From assembly GCA_015179125.1 (NCBI GenBank), contig WHVA01000013.1, forward strand, positions 248,001 to 312,000: 64,000 nt of DNA, written 5' to 3'. The DNA comes from Gautieria morchelliformis (taxonomy: Eukaryota > Basidiomycota > Agaricomycetes > Gomphales > Gomphaceae). Shown here piece after piece: positions 54,676-64,000 of this stretch. The position numbers were made by a program, and so were the translations under genes. Numbering within the stretch: position 1 is the stretch's first letter; every line of letters begins with the position of its first letter. Below the pieces are notes generated by a model, which was given only the letters and a program-made list of their open reading frames with translations, was not told the origin of the DNA and searched no databases.

Positions 54676-55005
54676 CGTTCAAGTGTCTCTACCATGTGCC
54701 AAGTATAATCACCTTGGGCCGTGTAAAGCTTCCCGTACATGATATCAGAATCATTACGGTACGCAGCTGCCCGCAAGCTTGACCAAGTGACATTCAAGCT
54801 GAAAGAAATGTACAGCTTCATTGTGTGCAGTGTCTGACGCGGGATGCGATACATTTGTTACTTAGATACTTAGCCCAGTCAGACATCGAATTAGCAATTA
54901 GACTCTTTTCATAGCGTTGCACATACATAGGGGCATGGGAACCAACCACACGCAAAGTTATGTTTGTAATCGAGGACGAATGTCCTCTGACGTTGCTCAT
55001 CGCCA
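54676..55005. terminator. Convergent 3' region between RMD8-like gene and LSM8
   Basis: 330 bases between converging genes. No canonical fungal polyadenylation hexamer stands out, so processing signals are inferred from the layout only. Confidence 0.3.
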
Positions 55006-55474
55006 TCAGTACCGGATGGGAGGGATTGGCTCCGCGCGGATAGTTGCTAGATCAACCGCCCCGTCAAGTGCCGCATCTAGCTCGCCGATCAACACGCTGG
55101 TGTCAAGGCGAATGAATGTCAAGCTTTGAAAATGGATATAATGACACACATCATATCACCCTTCACTAAATACAGACCAAGCGGGACTTCTTCAACGCCT
55201 TCCTCGATGCTATAGACTCTCTCCTTTGAGTCAGAAAGAACGACGTTGGCCCGTTGGTCGAAGCCTGCAAGTGTTCCCTAAATACAGCCTCAGGAAACGC
55301 TGCACCGAGAAGACTGAGATTATCTCAAATCACCACTATCGAACGGCCATCTTGCAAGATCAATAGGACTCTGTCTGGGGAGAGGGAAGAGCCCACGGCA
55401 AGCAATGAGCGATTGTTTTTCAGTTTGACATTAGTGGCGGCTTACGGTCTACGTAACCCTGCAGAGTTGACATG
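55006..55474 (-). CDS. LSM8: U6 snRNA-associated Sm-like protein LSm8
   Basis: Subunit of the nuclear LSm2-8 ring that binds the 3' end of U6 snRNA. Four exons give about 98 residues: MSTLQGYVDHRVLLILQDGR, then GTLAGFDQRANVVLSDSKER (Sm1 motif), VYSIEEGVEEVPLGLYLVKG (with Sm2 in LGLYLVKGDMIVLIGELD) and the LSm8-specific tail RAEPIPPIRY. The stop is at 55006-55008. Introns: GTAAGC..CCCCAG, GTGATT..TTTAG, GTGTGT..CACCAG. Length and ends match the family. Divergent from the next gene with 170 bases between starts. Confidence 0.93.
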
Positions 55475-55644
55475 ACTCAGGCCAGTGATCCAGCAGAGGA
55501 GTTCCCAATGCTCGAGCTCGGGTCGACGCTCGTACGCTTGACGATGGGCGACGAAGAGTACGCGTGCGTTTTTGTTGGAGAGATGTCGTCACGGTCACGC
55601 GCCTGTCACTTTGCCGGCAAAACCACGGTCACCATTTCCAAACC

Positions 55645-56828
55645 ATGCGGGTCCTCGTTACAGGTAGCCAAACGTTGTATATCCCCCAGCCCATACTAAT
55701 GTACGTATTCCTCACCGAGGTGCATCTGGAGTATTGGGCAGTGCCATCTATTCTGCCTTCAAGTCCTCGTCCGCGGGCCATGAAGTCCTGGGCACTGCTT
55801 ACTCCCGCGCACAACATCACCCAGAACTAAAGGCTCTGAATCTTCTGGATGAGGGGGCGCTTGAAGAACTTATTAACACGTGGCATCCACGGTGGGTCAT
55901 ACATTGTGCTGCGGAAAGGAGGCCGGACGTGGCTGAGCGCGATCCTGAGGGTGCCAAGAAGGCAAGTGTTTGACCTGTTATCATATTTTCGACGCTGAAC
56001 ACGGGTTATTGTGCTCAGTTAAATGTAAGTGTGACAGCACACTTGGGACAGCTGGCATGGCGTTACTCTTTTAAATTGATTTACATTTCGACGGGTGGGT
56101 GGACTCGTGTGACCTCCGATATCAAAACATGCTTATTAAATCCAGACTATGTGTTCGACGGAACGACCCCGCCCTACTCACCCAGTGCGAAGACCAACCC
56201 CCTGCAACTTTACGGACAGACGAAAAGAGCAGGCGAGGTCGCATTGGAACAGATAGACCTTTCTCAATCCGTTATCCTTCGTGTACCTGTTCTGTACGTG
56301 TCTGTCCTTCGAGGTAAGAGGCGTTCTATTCTAAATGTGAAGCAGGTACGGTCCTGCGCCGCAAAATTCTGATTCTGCCATCAACGTCCTGCTGGACGTC
56401 GTCCAGGACCAGTCTGGGAAAACGTACAAAATGGACCATTATGCGACACGGTACCCGACCAACGTTGTTGACATTGCACATTTTCTCGTCCGACTTTCTG
56501 GTGTGTCGCCTCGCTTTTTGTCCGTTTGCTCCTTGGTGACTCAATTTATTTACCAGGCTTAGCACGCCCCCTCCCCCATATAATCCACTATTCTGGAGCG
56601 GAGCCATTCACCAAGTACGAAATTTGCCTTATATTCTCTCGGATACTCGGTGTGTCGCATGCGCACATTATTCCAGATGCTGATCCTCCGACTGGCCCTG
56701 GAGCAACGACTCGGCCACGAGACTGCAATCTGGATTGTACGGAGACGGAGGCATTGCAGATAGAAGGGGGCTTGGGGCTAACTGGTTTTGAGGAGTGGTG
56801 GTCGGAGTGGTTGACACGCGGCAATTAG
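55645..56828 (+). CDS. NAD(P)-binding RmlD-like / methionine adenosyltransferase beta-like protein
   Basis: Extended short-chain dehydrogenase fold. After splicing the start reads MRVLVTGASGVLGSAI (dinucleotide loop G-x2-G-x2-G); then WVIHCAAERRPDVAERDP, LIYISTDYVFDGTTPPYS (active-site Ser/Thr region) and LYGQTKRAGEVALEQ (Y-x3-K), VPVLYGPAPQNSDSA, MDHYATRYPTNVVDIA, and a C-terminal substrate-domain tail ending WLTRGN at 56828. Best match by motif is the MAT2B/RmlD group, which either reduces dTDP-sugars or regulates S-adenosylmethionine synthetase; fungi usually have the latter. Introns include a GC donor (AAG|GCAAGT at about 55961). Confidence 0.85.
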
Positions 56829-57781
56829 AGTGTATGTGTCTGTAACTTATTTGCCTGACAGTAGATTCCAAGATCCAAGTGGAGGTGTCAACAGTATGCC
56901 AGGGTTAAGACGGACCTTTCCAGCGAGCTGGGGGCAGGCTGTAGACGTTGTACCTTAGCAAGATACTGCAGCAGAGGTGTAGCTGGCGAGATGACCTATA
57001 ACATCAAAAGCCCACCAGCACATCTTCTGGCACGGTACCACCAAGGACATACTATAGGCAGTTCGCCTCCGCGCCAGAATCGAAGACAGTATCTACTATA
57101 ATCGAAAACAGATTTCGGCGCAACCCTACACCTTGGAGCGAGGGGGGTTGATATCCCTATTATTTTACTGAAGCCGCCTAGCTTGAATATTGAATCCTCG
57201 TTTTTGCGTTGAGATACGGCCACACGCGTTGAATGAGGACGCGTTGTCACATCACAATTGAACCAGTACAGTATTATTAGCTACGCTACCTGCGAGCGAA
57301 GTCGCGGGTAGCTGCGCCCAACAGAGCGCGGCTCGTGGGCAGACCACAACCTTTGTACCTACCGCAGACAGCCGTCTCCAAAGATTGGGCTTCTGCTAGG
57401 TAAGGAAGAGGGTCGCTAGGGGAGACGGTGTGTAGCGGTGTCGAGGCGACGAAAGCTCTCATCAGGGGGCTACCGCTCGCCCTTCCAGTCCTGTTTAGGA
57501 GTCGCTACTTCCCAGCGCTGTCGCCGAGCCTTGACTAGTGGGAGTGAACGGTGCCTTTAGCCATCCGCAGAGAGGCCGCTACGGCACTTGTGAGCCACCA
57601 GCGGGAAGTGTACGGTTGGGTGGTGCGTTTAGTCAGAGGACGGGAGCTTCGTCGCAGGCTCCTTAGCTTAAGCTGAACTAAAGCATGAACTGCGGCCTCT
57701 AGTTTCCACCCGGGTACAGGTATTTTCGCGTCCATGCAGCAAGACGATGTTGGATGTCACGTGAGTGACGTGACTGTCGTA
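56829..57781. other. Intergenic, nothing recognised
   Basis: About 950 bases without a supported gene. 57290-57660 is locally GC-richer, but no RNA gene fold or coding frame was identified. It ends in the promoter of DAM1. Confidence 0.4.
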
Positions 57782-58923
57782 ATGGCCCATCGCACTCCCC
57801 TTCGACGCGTTTCTCGAGGTTCCCTTGCTGCGATTTCTCGTTCGGGGAACTTTCCTGATGCGCCAGCCAACCTTGGATTTATGGGTCCAGCCCTTGAGAA
57901 TCTGGCAGACGAGACGGAGGCGCTGCACGCAAACATAGAAGGACTGAACGCGCTTGCTGCTAGCCTCGAGACATTTAACGAGAGTTTTGCGAGTTATTTA
58001 TATGTGCAGAAGATCAACGTCTTCTGTGTGGAGTGGTACCATGTAAGTCCATCTTTACTCCAGTTTGCAACCCGGTGCTAAACATCAGACTATGCCAGGC
58101 GCCGGTGGAAGCTTCATTTGAGCTGGCTGAGGAGCGAGCCAGTGAGTAGTGCTACTGCAGTGGATTGTCTTCTTGTTTGCATACAGTTGAACCATTGGAA
58201 CTAGGGCGAGCCGCCGAGGCCGCTTCAGAGGCAGCGCGGCGGATACGGCCGCCATCCGACGCTTACAACGCTACGCAGAACGTCACCAGCATTGCTGATA
58301 AGACTGTGTCAGGCGATGCAACATTTGCCCTGTCTGAGGTGCAGGATACGCCAGGTCCCAGTAAGCCAAAGCCGAAGAAGAAAGTGAAAGCTAAGATGAC
58401 GGCTAAGGAGAAGAAAGAACGCGGGGTGCGTTTCATTTCTCTTTCTTTCTTCAGATAGAGGCTGTTCTCAGCTGTTCACGGGCCATAGATCATATTGGAG
58501 AGAGTTTGCTCGGTGCTGCCGCTTGAGTTTCGTGGGGGCGATCCGGTGAATAAGGTTACGGTCCTGTGGTTGTATAAAGCTGATTAATTGTACCAGACGC
58601 TTCGTCGCCAGGTCGAGCACGTTATTGAATCATTGATGAATGCCGGAAGCGGACTAAAAAGTACGCCCTGCGCCAGACTTCACTGCTCATCTGTGCTTAG
58701 TGGCCTCTGCCATTTCGGCCTCACCTAGTCACGGATATGATCAGGGGTGATATCAACCAGGCCAAAGTCAATAAATGTCTCATAGCATTGATTAACCGCA
58801 AGGTTGTTCAGAAAACCCCTACTCCTGTAAGCGTTTATTGACATGGCTTGATATTTGGGGTATGCTGATAACTTCGTGCATAAGGGCGGGGTTACATACA
58901 GGTGGAACGGTGTTCCATCATGA
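57782..58923 (+). CDS. DAM1: DASH/Dam1 complex subunit Dam1, with C-terminal extension
   Basis: Outer-kinetochore ring component that couples chromosomes to microtubules. Start MAHRTPLRRVSRGSLAA at 57782. The Dam1 core follows: GFMGPALENLADETEALHAN, IEGLNALAASLETFNESFAS, YLYVQKINVFCVEW; then an Ala/Glu-rich helix and a Lys-rich stretch (KPKPKKKVKAKMTAKEKKER). Further exons give VCSVLPLEFRGGDPTLRRQV, EHVIESLMNAGSGLK and DINQAKVNKCLIALINRKVV to YRWNGVPS, stop 58921-58923. The core is certain. The last ~80 residues look like a small helical or winged fold and rest on splice signals (acceptor near 58743 is a choice between two). Confidence 0.87.
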
Positions 58924-60158
58924 AATATTAATCTTTTGTATGTTGGATGTGTATTGATAGCGCCTCCTTACTCGAGAATGACGATAATATCCTGAGTAAC
59001 CCTTCACCTCTCTGTTTGCTCTGATAATAGCCATCGCCCTTTCGTTGAAACAGCAACTCTGACATTGTGAGGTGATGGCATACATAACCTTCCATGATAT
59101 ATATCTCGAACAGCCGACAGTCTGAAGTAGCCAGCGCCGTGGACTAGGACACGGCACTGAGCCAACGTTGTAGGTGGTTGCGATGTTTGTAGCTCTGCCC
59201 CCCATGATCCAAGTAGCGAGGCTCATCACCACGAGGTCACTTTTCTATTTCATTTATGAAAGATTTCCCTCTGCATCGGTGCGGTTCAGACCCATATCAA
59301 CTCGACAAGGGAAATTTTCCATTGCGTGGAAGCACGCCCTCTACCCTATTCGTTTGAACATACATCCTGAAAACACTCCATGCTGAAGCTCTGTTCGATC
59401 ACGCGAAGGGTCCCGGATGGCTATGTCTAACCCAGCCACTGCGAGTCCCGCAGAAAGATCATCGTCATACTGGTAGAAGACAGATGCATACGTTACAAAT
59501 CCTCAAGTAATTTTGAGATCTCGGCAAGCACGAAGCTCGTCCATGCTGTACCTGACATGATAATATCAGCGAACAATCAAGCATATTGGAGCTTGCTGTT
59601 AACTGGGCTGGCACATATGCTGCATTGGCAATATTGTGGCTGTATCCTCTATACTGAGGTGCGTGCATATCTTGGTGAGAAGTCTCTTCGATAGATGCTA
59701 GACGTGTTGGGTGAGTCATATCGACATTATACATTGAAGATCACGGGCTAGTGACTCGAATTATCATTTCGTGCCACCAACTTCAAGAACGTGTCTCGCC
59801 GGTACCGGTACGAGTCAGGTGGAAGCACACAGCGCTATGGTGCCTGTTGATTTTCTTACATCGCCAGCTGTGGCGCCCCCTGCGATTCTCTTCTTTGCTG
59901 CACAACCGAAGGGTTGACAAGCAGGTGATAACGTAGATAAGGAAACAGCTACATTCCTCCATCGATTACCACGATGCGCCAAGTCTAATGAATGTTACAG
60001 ATGTATAGGACTGCGTCACCGGCAACCCACAGCCTGAGGCTACATATAAACGTGCGCGTGAAGTCTCCAACAGTACGTCTGAGTGTCAAGTCCGAAAGGT
60101 GACGACGGGTTTCATCCAAACCCATTTCCACTTACACACCAGATCTCGTTCCAGCACA
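58924..60158. other. Intergenic, nothing recognised
   Basis: No coding frame with family features and no repeat shared within the window. Short frames on both strands are interrupted or compositionally random. Confidence 0.4.
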
Positions 60159-60407
60159 ATGCCGTACCTGACGTTCAAATTTCAAGACTGCAACCACTTA
60201 GAGTATCATGCCTCAAAGAGGGTGGGGTCAACAGCCGCCCACATTCAGCAGAGTGGAAAATGTCCGAGCCAGTGTCTTCTCAAGGAGCTAACGGCTGCCA
60301 AGGCGAAACAAAAAAAACTTGAGGATGAACTGGCCAACGCGAAGAAAGCTGTCGACGCATGTACTAAACGTCTCCGTGAGGCGAATGTACTCCTGGGGAA
60401 AGCATGA
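60159..60407 (+). CDS. Small coiled-coil protein, hypothetical
   Basis: 82 codons starting MPYLTFKFQDCNHLEYHASK (the surrounding open frame begins earlier at 60099). The C-terminal half is a clear helix with heptad-like Lys/Glu/Ala/Leu pattern (ELTAAKAKQKKLEDELANAK). No intron and no family recognised. The leader CCAGCACA before the ATG is a reasonable fungal start context. It may be a genuine small gene. Confidence 0.45.
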   Translation: MPYLTFKFQDCNHLEYHASKRVGSTAAHIQQSGKCPSQCLLKELTAAKAKQKKLEDELANAKKAVDACTKRLREANVLLGKA

Positions 60408-60640
60408 GGTATGTGGTGACTGCGCTTATATCATTTGATCGTCGATCTCAGCGCAAAATATTAGCAGACCCCTACAGTTTAGTATTGCGAAGGAATCTGG
60501 ATTACATAGTTCTATGCCAATTGAATATAAGTGACCTGTATCGTCATGACTTCGAATCGTGAATTAGCTTCGAACCCCGCCGACATCTTAATCTAATGCT
60601 TTTCTCTAGCCATCACGTTGCACCACTACTATGAAGTGAA

Positions 60641-61003
60641 TGGCGGGCCACAGGTTTAATGTGCGTGTGCCTCAAGAGCAGTTGTTTGAACAAGGAAAGC
60701 TTGTCCAGGCTCACGATCATCTTTGCTTAGGCAGCAAGGTCAAATTGGTGATCGCGGCTGCGCTACGGAATGATCCTCAGGTGACGACGAACATGTACCG
60801 ACACTAGAACTCGAGGTGACAGCCACGATGTAGATCTATGTGTTGGATGAGCCGTCAAACTGCTTAGACCGTGATGCTCTTGGTGGGCTCGCTGTCCCAA
60901 TCCGACCGAGATTGGGCGGGTGCAGTCGTAAGTTACCCGACGGAACCTGGCAAGGCAAACTAAGGTGTTTTGCAGGTCATTATATCACATAACAATGAAT
61001 TCG
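60641..61003 (+). pseudogene. Fragment of an EF3/New1-type ABC ATPase
   Basis: Pieces of one ABC domain: the region after the signature (KVKLVIAAALRNDPQ), an intron-like gap, the Walker B and D-loop (YVLDEPSNCLDRDALGGLA), another gap, and the H-loop (VIISHNNEF). The signature itself is degraded (CLGSKVKL where SGGQK is expected) and the Walker A part is absent. The SHN-type H-loop and LDRD D-loop point to translation elongation factor 3 or New1. It is cut at about 61003 by a gypsy fragment. Not functional. Confidence 0.75.
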
Positions 61004-61660
61004 GGACTTCTCTCTCTGTAAGCTCTTTTACATTCGTACACCAAAGTTTCTAAACCTTGATCTAAGGTCTTGAGATCTGGAATATCGAAGCTGGCCGCAT
61101 GACGCAAAAAGGCAAGACAGCTGTAGACCGGCGAAATGCGACAGTCCTTCAGCTTGTCAGGTAGCTCTTGGGTTACCGTCAAGGCCTCCTTATGGGCCTT
61201 GATCATGTTGTATGGTCCAATGTACTGTGGCATGAGTTTTCTGGCCCTTCCTTTTGGCAGGGTCAGGTTTTGAGTTGATAAGTACATGCTCGTTGACCAT
61301 GTACATGTCGCTTGCCATATGTTTCTTGTTGGCATGAAATGTTTGCGTCACCCGATGCTCAATGATTGCATCATGTGCCACCATCAGGTTCCATTGGGCC
61401 TGATGTGCGAATTGGGCTACTCCCTTGAATGTAGCTGTGGCCATGGGTATGCCTATCCATGGCATGTAGCTGTGGTTCAGCTCAAAGGGCACGAACCCTG
61501 TCATTGCGCTGACATTGCTGTTAAGGGCGACTTCAACCATGGGACATTTATTGGCCCAGTCTTTCTGATCATCTCCAACACCAGCACATAGGATCTGTCC
61601 GATTGAGCGGTTCGCCCGCTCTGTCACTCCATCTGTCTGTGGATGGAAGGTGTTGAGGTC
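61004..61660 (-). pseudogene. Ty3/gypsy integrase C-terminal fragment (different lineage from family A)
   Basis: The minus strand reads FHPQTDGVTERANRSIGQIL (the DDE glutamate region), then VALNSNVSAMTGFVPFELN, HANKKHMASDMY, and after a shift RKLMPQYIGPYNMIKAHKEA and DCRISPVYSCL. The 5' side is cut at about 61660 by the copia LTR end. The sequence differs clearly from the family A integrase. Confidence 0.82.
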
Positions 61661-61665
61661 TGCAC

Positions 61666-61894
61666 TGTAATTAGCTCAGAGGTTCAGGGAGCTTGAACAA
61701 CTGTATTACCTGCACTGTAATTAGCTACAGTGCGAGTAAGTGATAGGTAACGAAATGATGAGTGTAACTGTGGGTTCTTACCTCAGATGTTCGGGGAGCT
61801 TGAATGACTGAGGAAAAGAAGCGGAGAATCAGAATCTAAACTAATGACGTGGCGTGGGTGTGGGTCCATGTAGGTGTGACATTGATTTCTAACA
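61666..61894 (-). repeat. 3' LTR of copia element 1
   Basis: About 229 bp. On the minus strand it begins TGTTAGAAATCAATGTC at 61894, preceded by the purine tract GAGGGGGAG (inverse at 61895-61903), and ends CTAATTACA at 61666. It contains an internal duplicate of GCACTGTAATTAGCT. The start/end pair is inferred from position, since the 5' LTR is outside the window. Confidence 0.7.
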
Positions 61895-61951
61895 CTCCCC
61901 CTCGATGGAAATATCTAACACTCCACACTCCCCCTCGACGGAAAGATGGTA

Positions 61952-63461
61952 TTAAGGGTTGGAGTGTATGCCAAGGAGTTTGGCAAGCTTATCGTGTGCG
62001 GGTCTAGGCAGGGCCTTCATGAGGATGTCGGCGATCATGTGGGAGGTCGGTACGTAGTAGAACCCGAGTTCTGTGTTGTGTACACGTTCACGTACATAGT
62101 GGTGTTGTGTTAGGACCGTTCATTTCCGACTTCCGACCTTCAGTTCCGCAACGCTTTGCGCCCCTCCGTTATTTCCGACATTCTGCCCATTGTTCTATTC
62201 CCTTGTTCTTTCGACTCTATTACTTGGACCCACCGGACCCACCTCACCGTTCATCAAGACCATATGTCTGGCTCTCCTTGTGTCTCGTTGTCAGACATGT
62301 TTTCCCAACCCCTTGTCCTTTGCCATTGTTTTACCTTACCCTGACCCCCCCTTGTAGTCCCATTGTTCCCAATTAGTTAGTTCCCACGCATTGTCTACTC
62401 GACTTCCGCTTACCCCGGAATTTGCTTAGTACTACCCCATTACCTGTTGTCTCAGCTCTTTGTATAAAAGCCTGTCATGTATGTCTGTTATTCTGCAATC
62501 AGATAATCACCTTCGATACTTGATTTCCTTTGCTCTATCTCCTGTTCTTAGTACAGCGAGTCTAGCAAGACCTCAGTCCCTCCGCCTTCCGTTCTTCCGT
62601 CTTCCGCCTTCCACCTCAGTTCCGACTCAAGTTCCGACCAACCTCTAGTTCAGTACTTTCCGACTTCCGACTCATTTCCGAAATACTTAGGACGATAGTT
62701 CATTGGGGGCGCAACCTACAAGTTGAAGCCGCTGTCCTTTCCAGTTCCGACTTCGCGGAAATCTCGATACGTAACATGTTGAACATCGAAATGTTTGGAT
62801 CGCGCATGGTATGATGGATCTTTGATGATGGAGATCATACCCATGTTATTGCTCTGGATGTGAGTCGCAAGTTTCTGTTTGTGGCCAAGTAGTTTTAAGA
62901 GGTTCCGTAGCCAGACGGCCTCTTTTGATGTGTGGCATGCCGAGGAGTATTCAGCTTCGCAGCTGGATGTGGTAATAGAGGATTGTTTCTTGGAGCTCCA
63001 AGTGATCGCACCGCCGCCGAGGAAGAAGATGTAGCCCGAGACAGACTTCCTGCTGTCAGCCTTGGATGCGTAGTCTGAGTCTGCAGAGCCTGTAAGTAGG
63101 ATGGAAGGGGATATGCCTCCGAGGACGAGGCGGTGTATGCAAGTTGAGTTCAGGTATATTAGGATGTTTTAGCGGCGGCCCAGTGAGGTTCGCCGGGGTT
63201 TATGGAGAATTGTGAGAGGCGATTGATGGCGAAGGTGATATCGGGATGTGTGCACATGGATGCGTACATCAGGGAGCCTATGGCGGCACGGTACGGAACT
63301 CTGGACATAGCGGCGACTTCCTCCGGGCTCGAAGGTGACTGATCAGAAGAGAGGCTTTTATCGTTGACACTTAGTGGAGTCCATACTGGGTAGGCGGTGT
63401 CTAGGTTAAACCGTTTGGTGATGCGCTTGATATAGGCTGTCTGGCTCAGTGAGATGGTTCT
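61952..63461 (-). pseudogene. pol: Copia pol 3' part (RT end and RNase H), split by a solo LTR
   Basis: Minus strand, from the edge of copia element 2 at 63461: RT end (TISLSQTAYIKRITKRFNLD, YRAAIGSLMYASMCTHPDI), then RNase H (LTGSADSDYASKADSRKSVS, GYIFFLGGGAITWSSKKQSS, TSSCEAEYSSACHTSKEAVW), then IIKDPSYHARSKHFDVQH. The solo LTR sits here (62108-62776); beyond it the frame resumes with HYVRERVHNTELGFYYVPTS, HMIADILMKALPRP and a stop at 61952. Apart from the LTR the tail is fully open. One apparent frame change occurs near 63160. The rest of the element should lie right of the window. Confidence 0.9.
62108..62776 (+). repeat. Solo LTR, family A, nested in copia pol, with duplication TGTTG
   Basis: 669 bp from TGTTAGGACC to GATACGTAACA, with a TATA box (TGTATAAAAG) near 62461. 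TGTTG flanks both sides (62103-62107 and 62777-62781). Removing the LTR and one duplication rejoins the copia reading frame exactly. Confidence 0.95.
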
Positions 63462-63834
63462 TGTTGGAAATAACAAGTATCCTCAGGTCAATTCTCCATT
63501 ACAGTTAGGTTGTAGATACATACATGTACACTGTCGTGTCTAGGTACCCACATCTCTAGGAGATGCAGTGGGGCCGGGCAGGGATGCCCGGCTTGCATAT
63601 AGGAGTGGAGCGGCGCTAGTTAGTTCTCCTCAGTGTCTGTCCACACTGAGGAGGTAAGAGTGCCGCCGCGTTATACTGTTTTAGACAGCTGATCATTCTG
63701 TAGTCTGATCTTGTCTAGGTAATACCCAATACACTCTCAGTGTCTGTCCACACTGAGGAGTCTGATCTTGTCTAGATTTACAAGTACCCGTTGCATAACC
63801 TACTTACCGCACTAAGTTTTCGCCCATATCAACA
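63462..63834 (+). repeat. 5' LTR of copia element 2
   Basis: 373 bp, TGTTGGAAATAACAAG to CATATCAACA. Internally it repeats a hairpin word (CTCAGTGTCTGTCCACACTG) at about 63641 and 63735, and GTCTGATCTTGTCTA at about 63700 and 63760. It truncates copia element 1 at 63461. Confidence 0.87.
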
Positions 63835-63846
63835 GGTTATGGGCCC
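63835..63846 (+). other. Primer binding site (initiator-Met tRNA half-molecule type)
   Basis: GGTTATGGGCCC follows the LTR directly. It is complementary to the anticodon-stem region of eukaryotic initiator tRNA-Met and is the same type of primer site as in the Drosophila copia element. Confidence 0.82.
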
Positions 63847-64000
63847 CGCTGGCGAAGCAAACCCCTCAGTGTCTTTCACAAAAGGCTACCAGGTCAGCAA
63901 ATTAGCGGCTGACGGCTCTAACTGGAGCATATGGAAGAGACAGACCCTCACCACACTATCGGCGCATAAAGGAGTCAAGCGACACCTCGATGGCCTTGCA
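63839..64000 (+). CDS. gag: Copia Gag, N-terminal part (runs off the window)
   Basis: Starts MGPAGEANPSVSFTKGYQV at 63839; the ATG lies inside the primer binding site. It continues KLAADGSNWSIWKRQTLTTL, which is the N-terminal pattern of copia Gag (UBN2-like). Open to the end of the window, so the product is partial. Confidence 0.85.
   Translation, partial: MGPAGEANPSVSFTKGYQVSKLAADGSNWSIWKRQTLTTLSAHKGVKRHLDGLA

Overview
This is a fungal chromosome segment, most likely from a basidiomycete of the Agaricomycetes. The host genes are cut by many short introns (about 45-65 bases, GT-AG, plus two good GC-AG cases). Several encode fungus-typical products: DASH subunit Dam1, an Afi1-type DENN protein, an RMD8/DUF155 protein, a macrophage-activating-glycoprotein-like secreted lectin and metacaspases. 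The repeats are chromodomain Ty3/gypsy and Ty1/copia elements. The species cannot be fixed from sequence alone.

Layout. 1-7600: 3' part of a Ty3/gypsy chromovirus ('family A'), ending in a 691-bp LTR and carrying an antisense, spliced gene with a Zn2Cys6-like cluster. 7.6-13.3 kb: a minisatellite, two related TIR elements (one split by a 1.1-kb insertion), a textbook hAT-type MITE and a second hAT-like remnant. 13.6-17.9 kb: a metacaspase-like gene and a small charged-protein gene. 17.9-19.35 kb: AT-rich sequence with degenerate duplications. 19.35-27.6 kb: nested LTR elements (truncated family A copy 2; family B LTRs; a small LTR element with an unknown cargo ORF), with matching breakpoints that indicate an inversion. 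27.6-33.6 kb: an old gag-bearing element split by a 3.4-kb DDE transposon and by a family A solo LTR. 33.6-60.5 kb: the gene-rich core. 60.6-64 kb: an EF3-like ABC fragment, a gypsy integrase fragment, a copia element split by another family A solo LTR, and the start of a second copia element.

Core genes in order: unknown repeat-containing gene (+), complete metacaspase (+), AFI1 (-) divergent from proteasome subunit RPN3 (+), single-pass membrane protein with a one-base lesion (-), unknown gene (-), secreted ricin-B/MAG-like protein (-), RMD8-like (+), LSM8 (-) divergent from a MAT2B/RmlD-like reductase (+), and DAM1 (+). These are housekeeping or cell-biology genes rather than one pathway. 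Only the two tight divergent pairs suggest shared control.

The most notable observations are: a conserved A-AAA-AAA slippery heptamer directly before the gag stop in both family A copies; the antisense Zn2Cys6 gene inside that element; the inversion scar; the small LTR element with an unrecognised cargo ORF; a 93-bp near-perfect palindrome at 48.6-48.7 kb; and two diverged metacaspase genes, one with an altered catalytic motif. Exon borders were placed by eye from splice signals and family resemblance and are tentative where stated.
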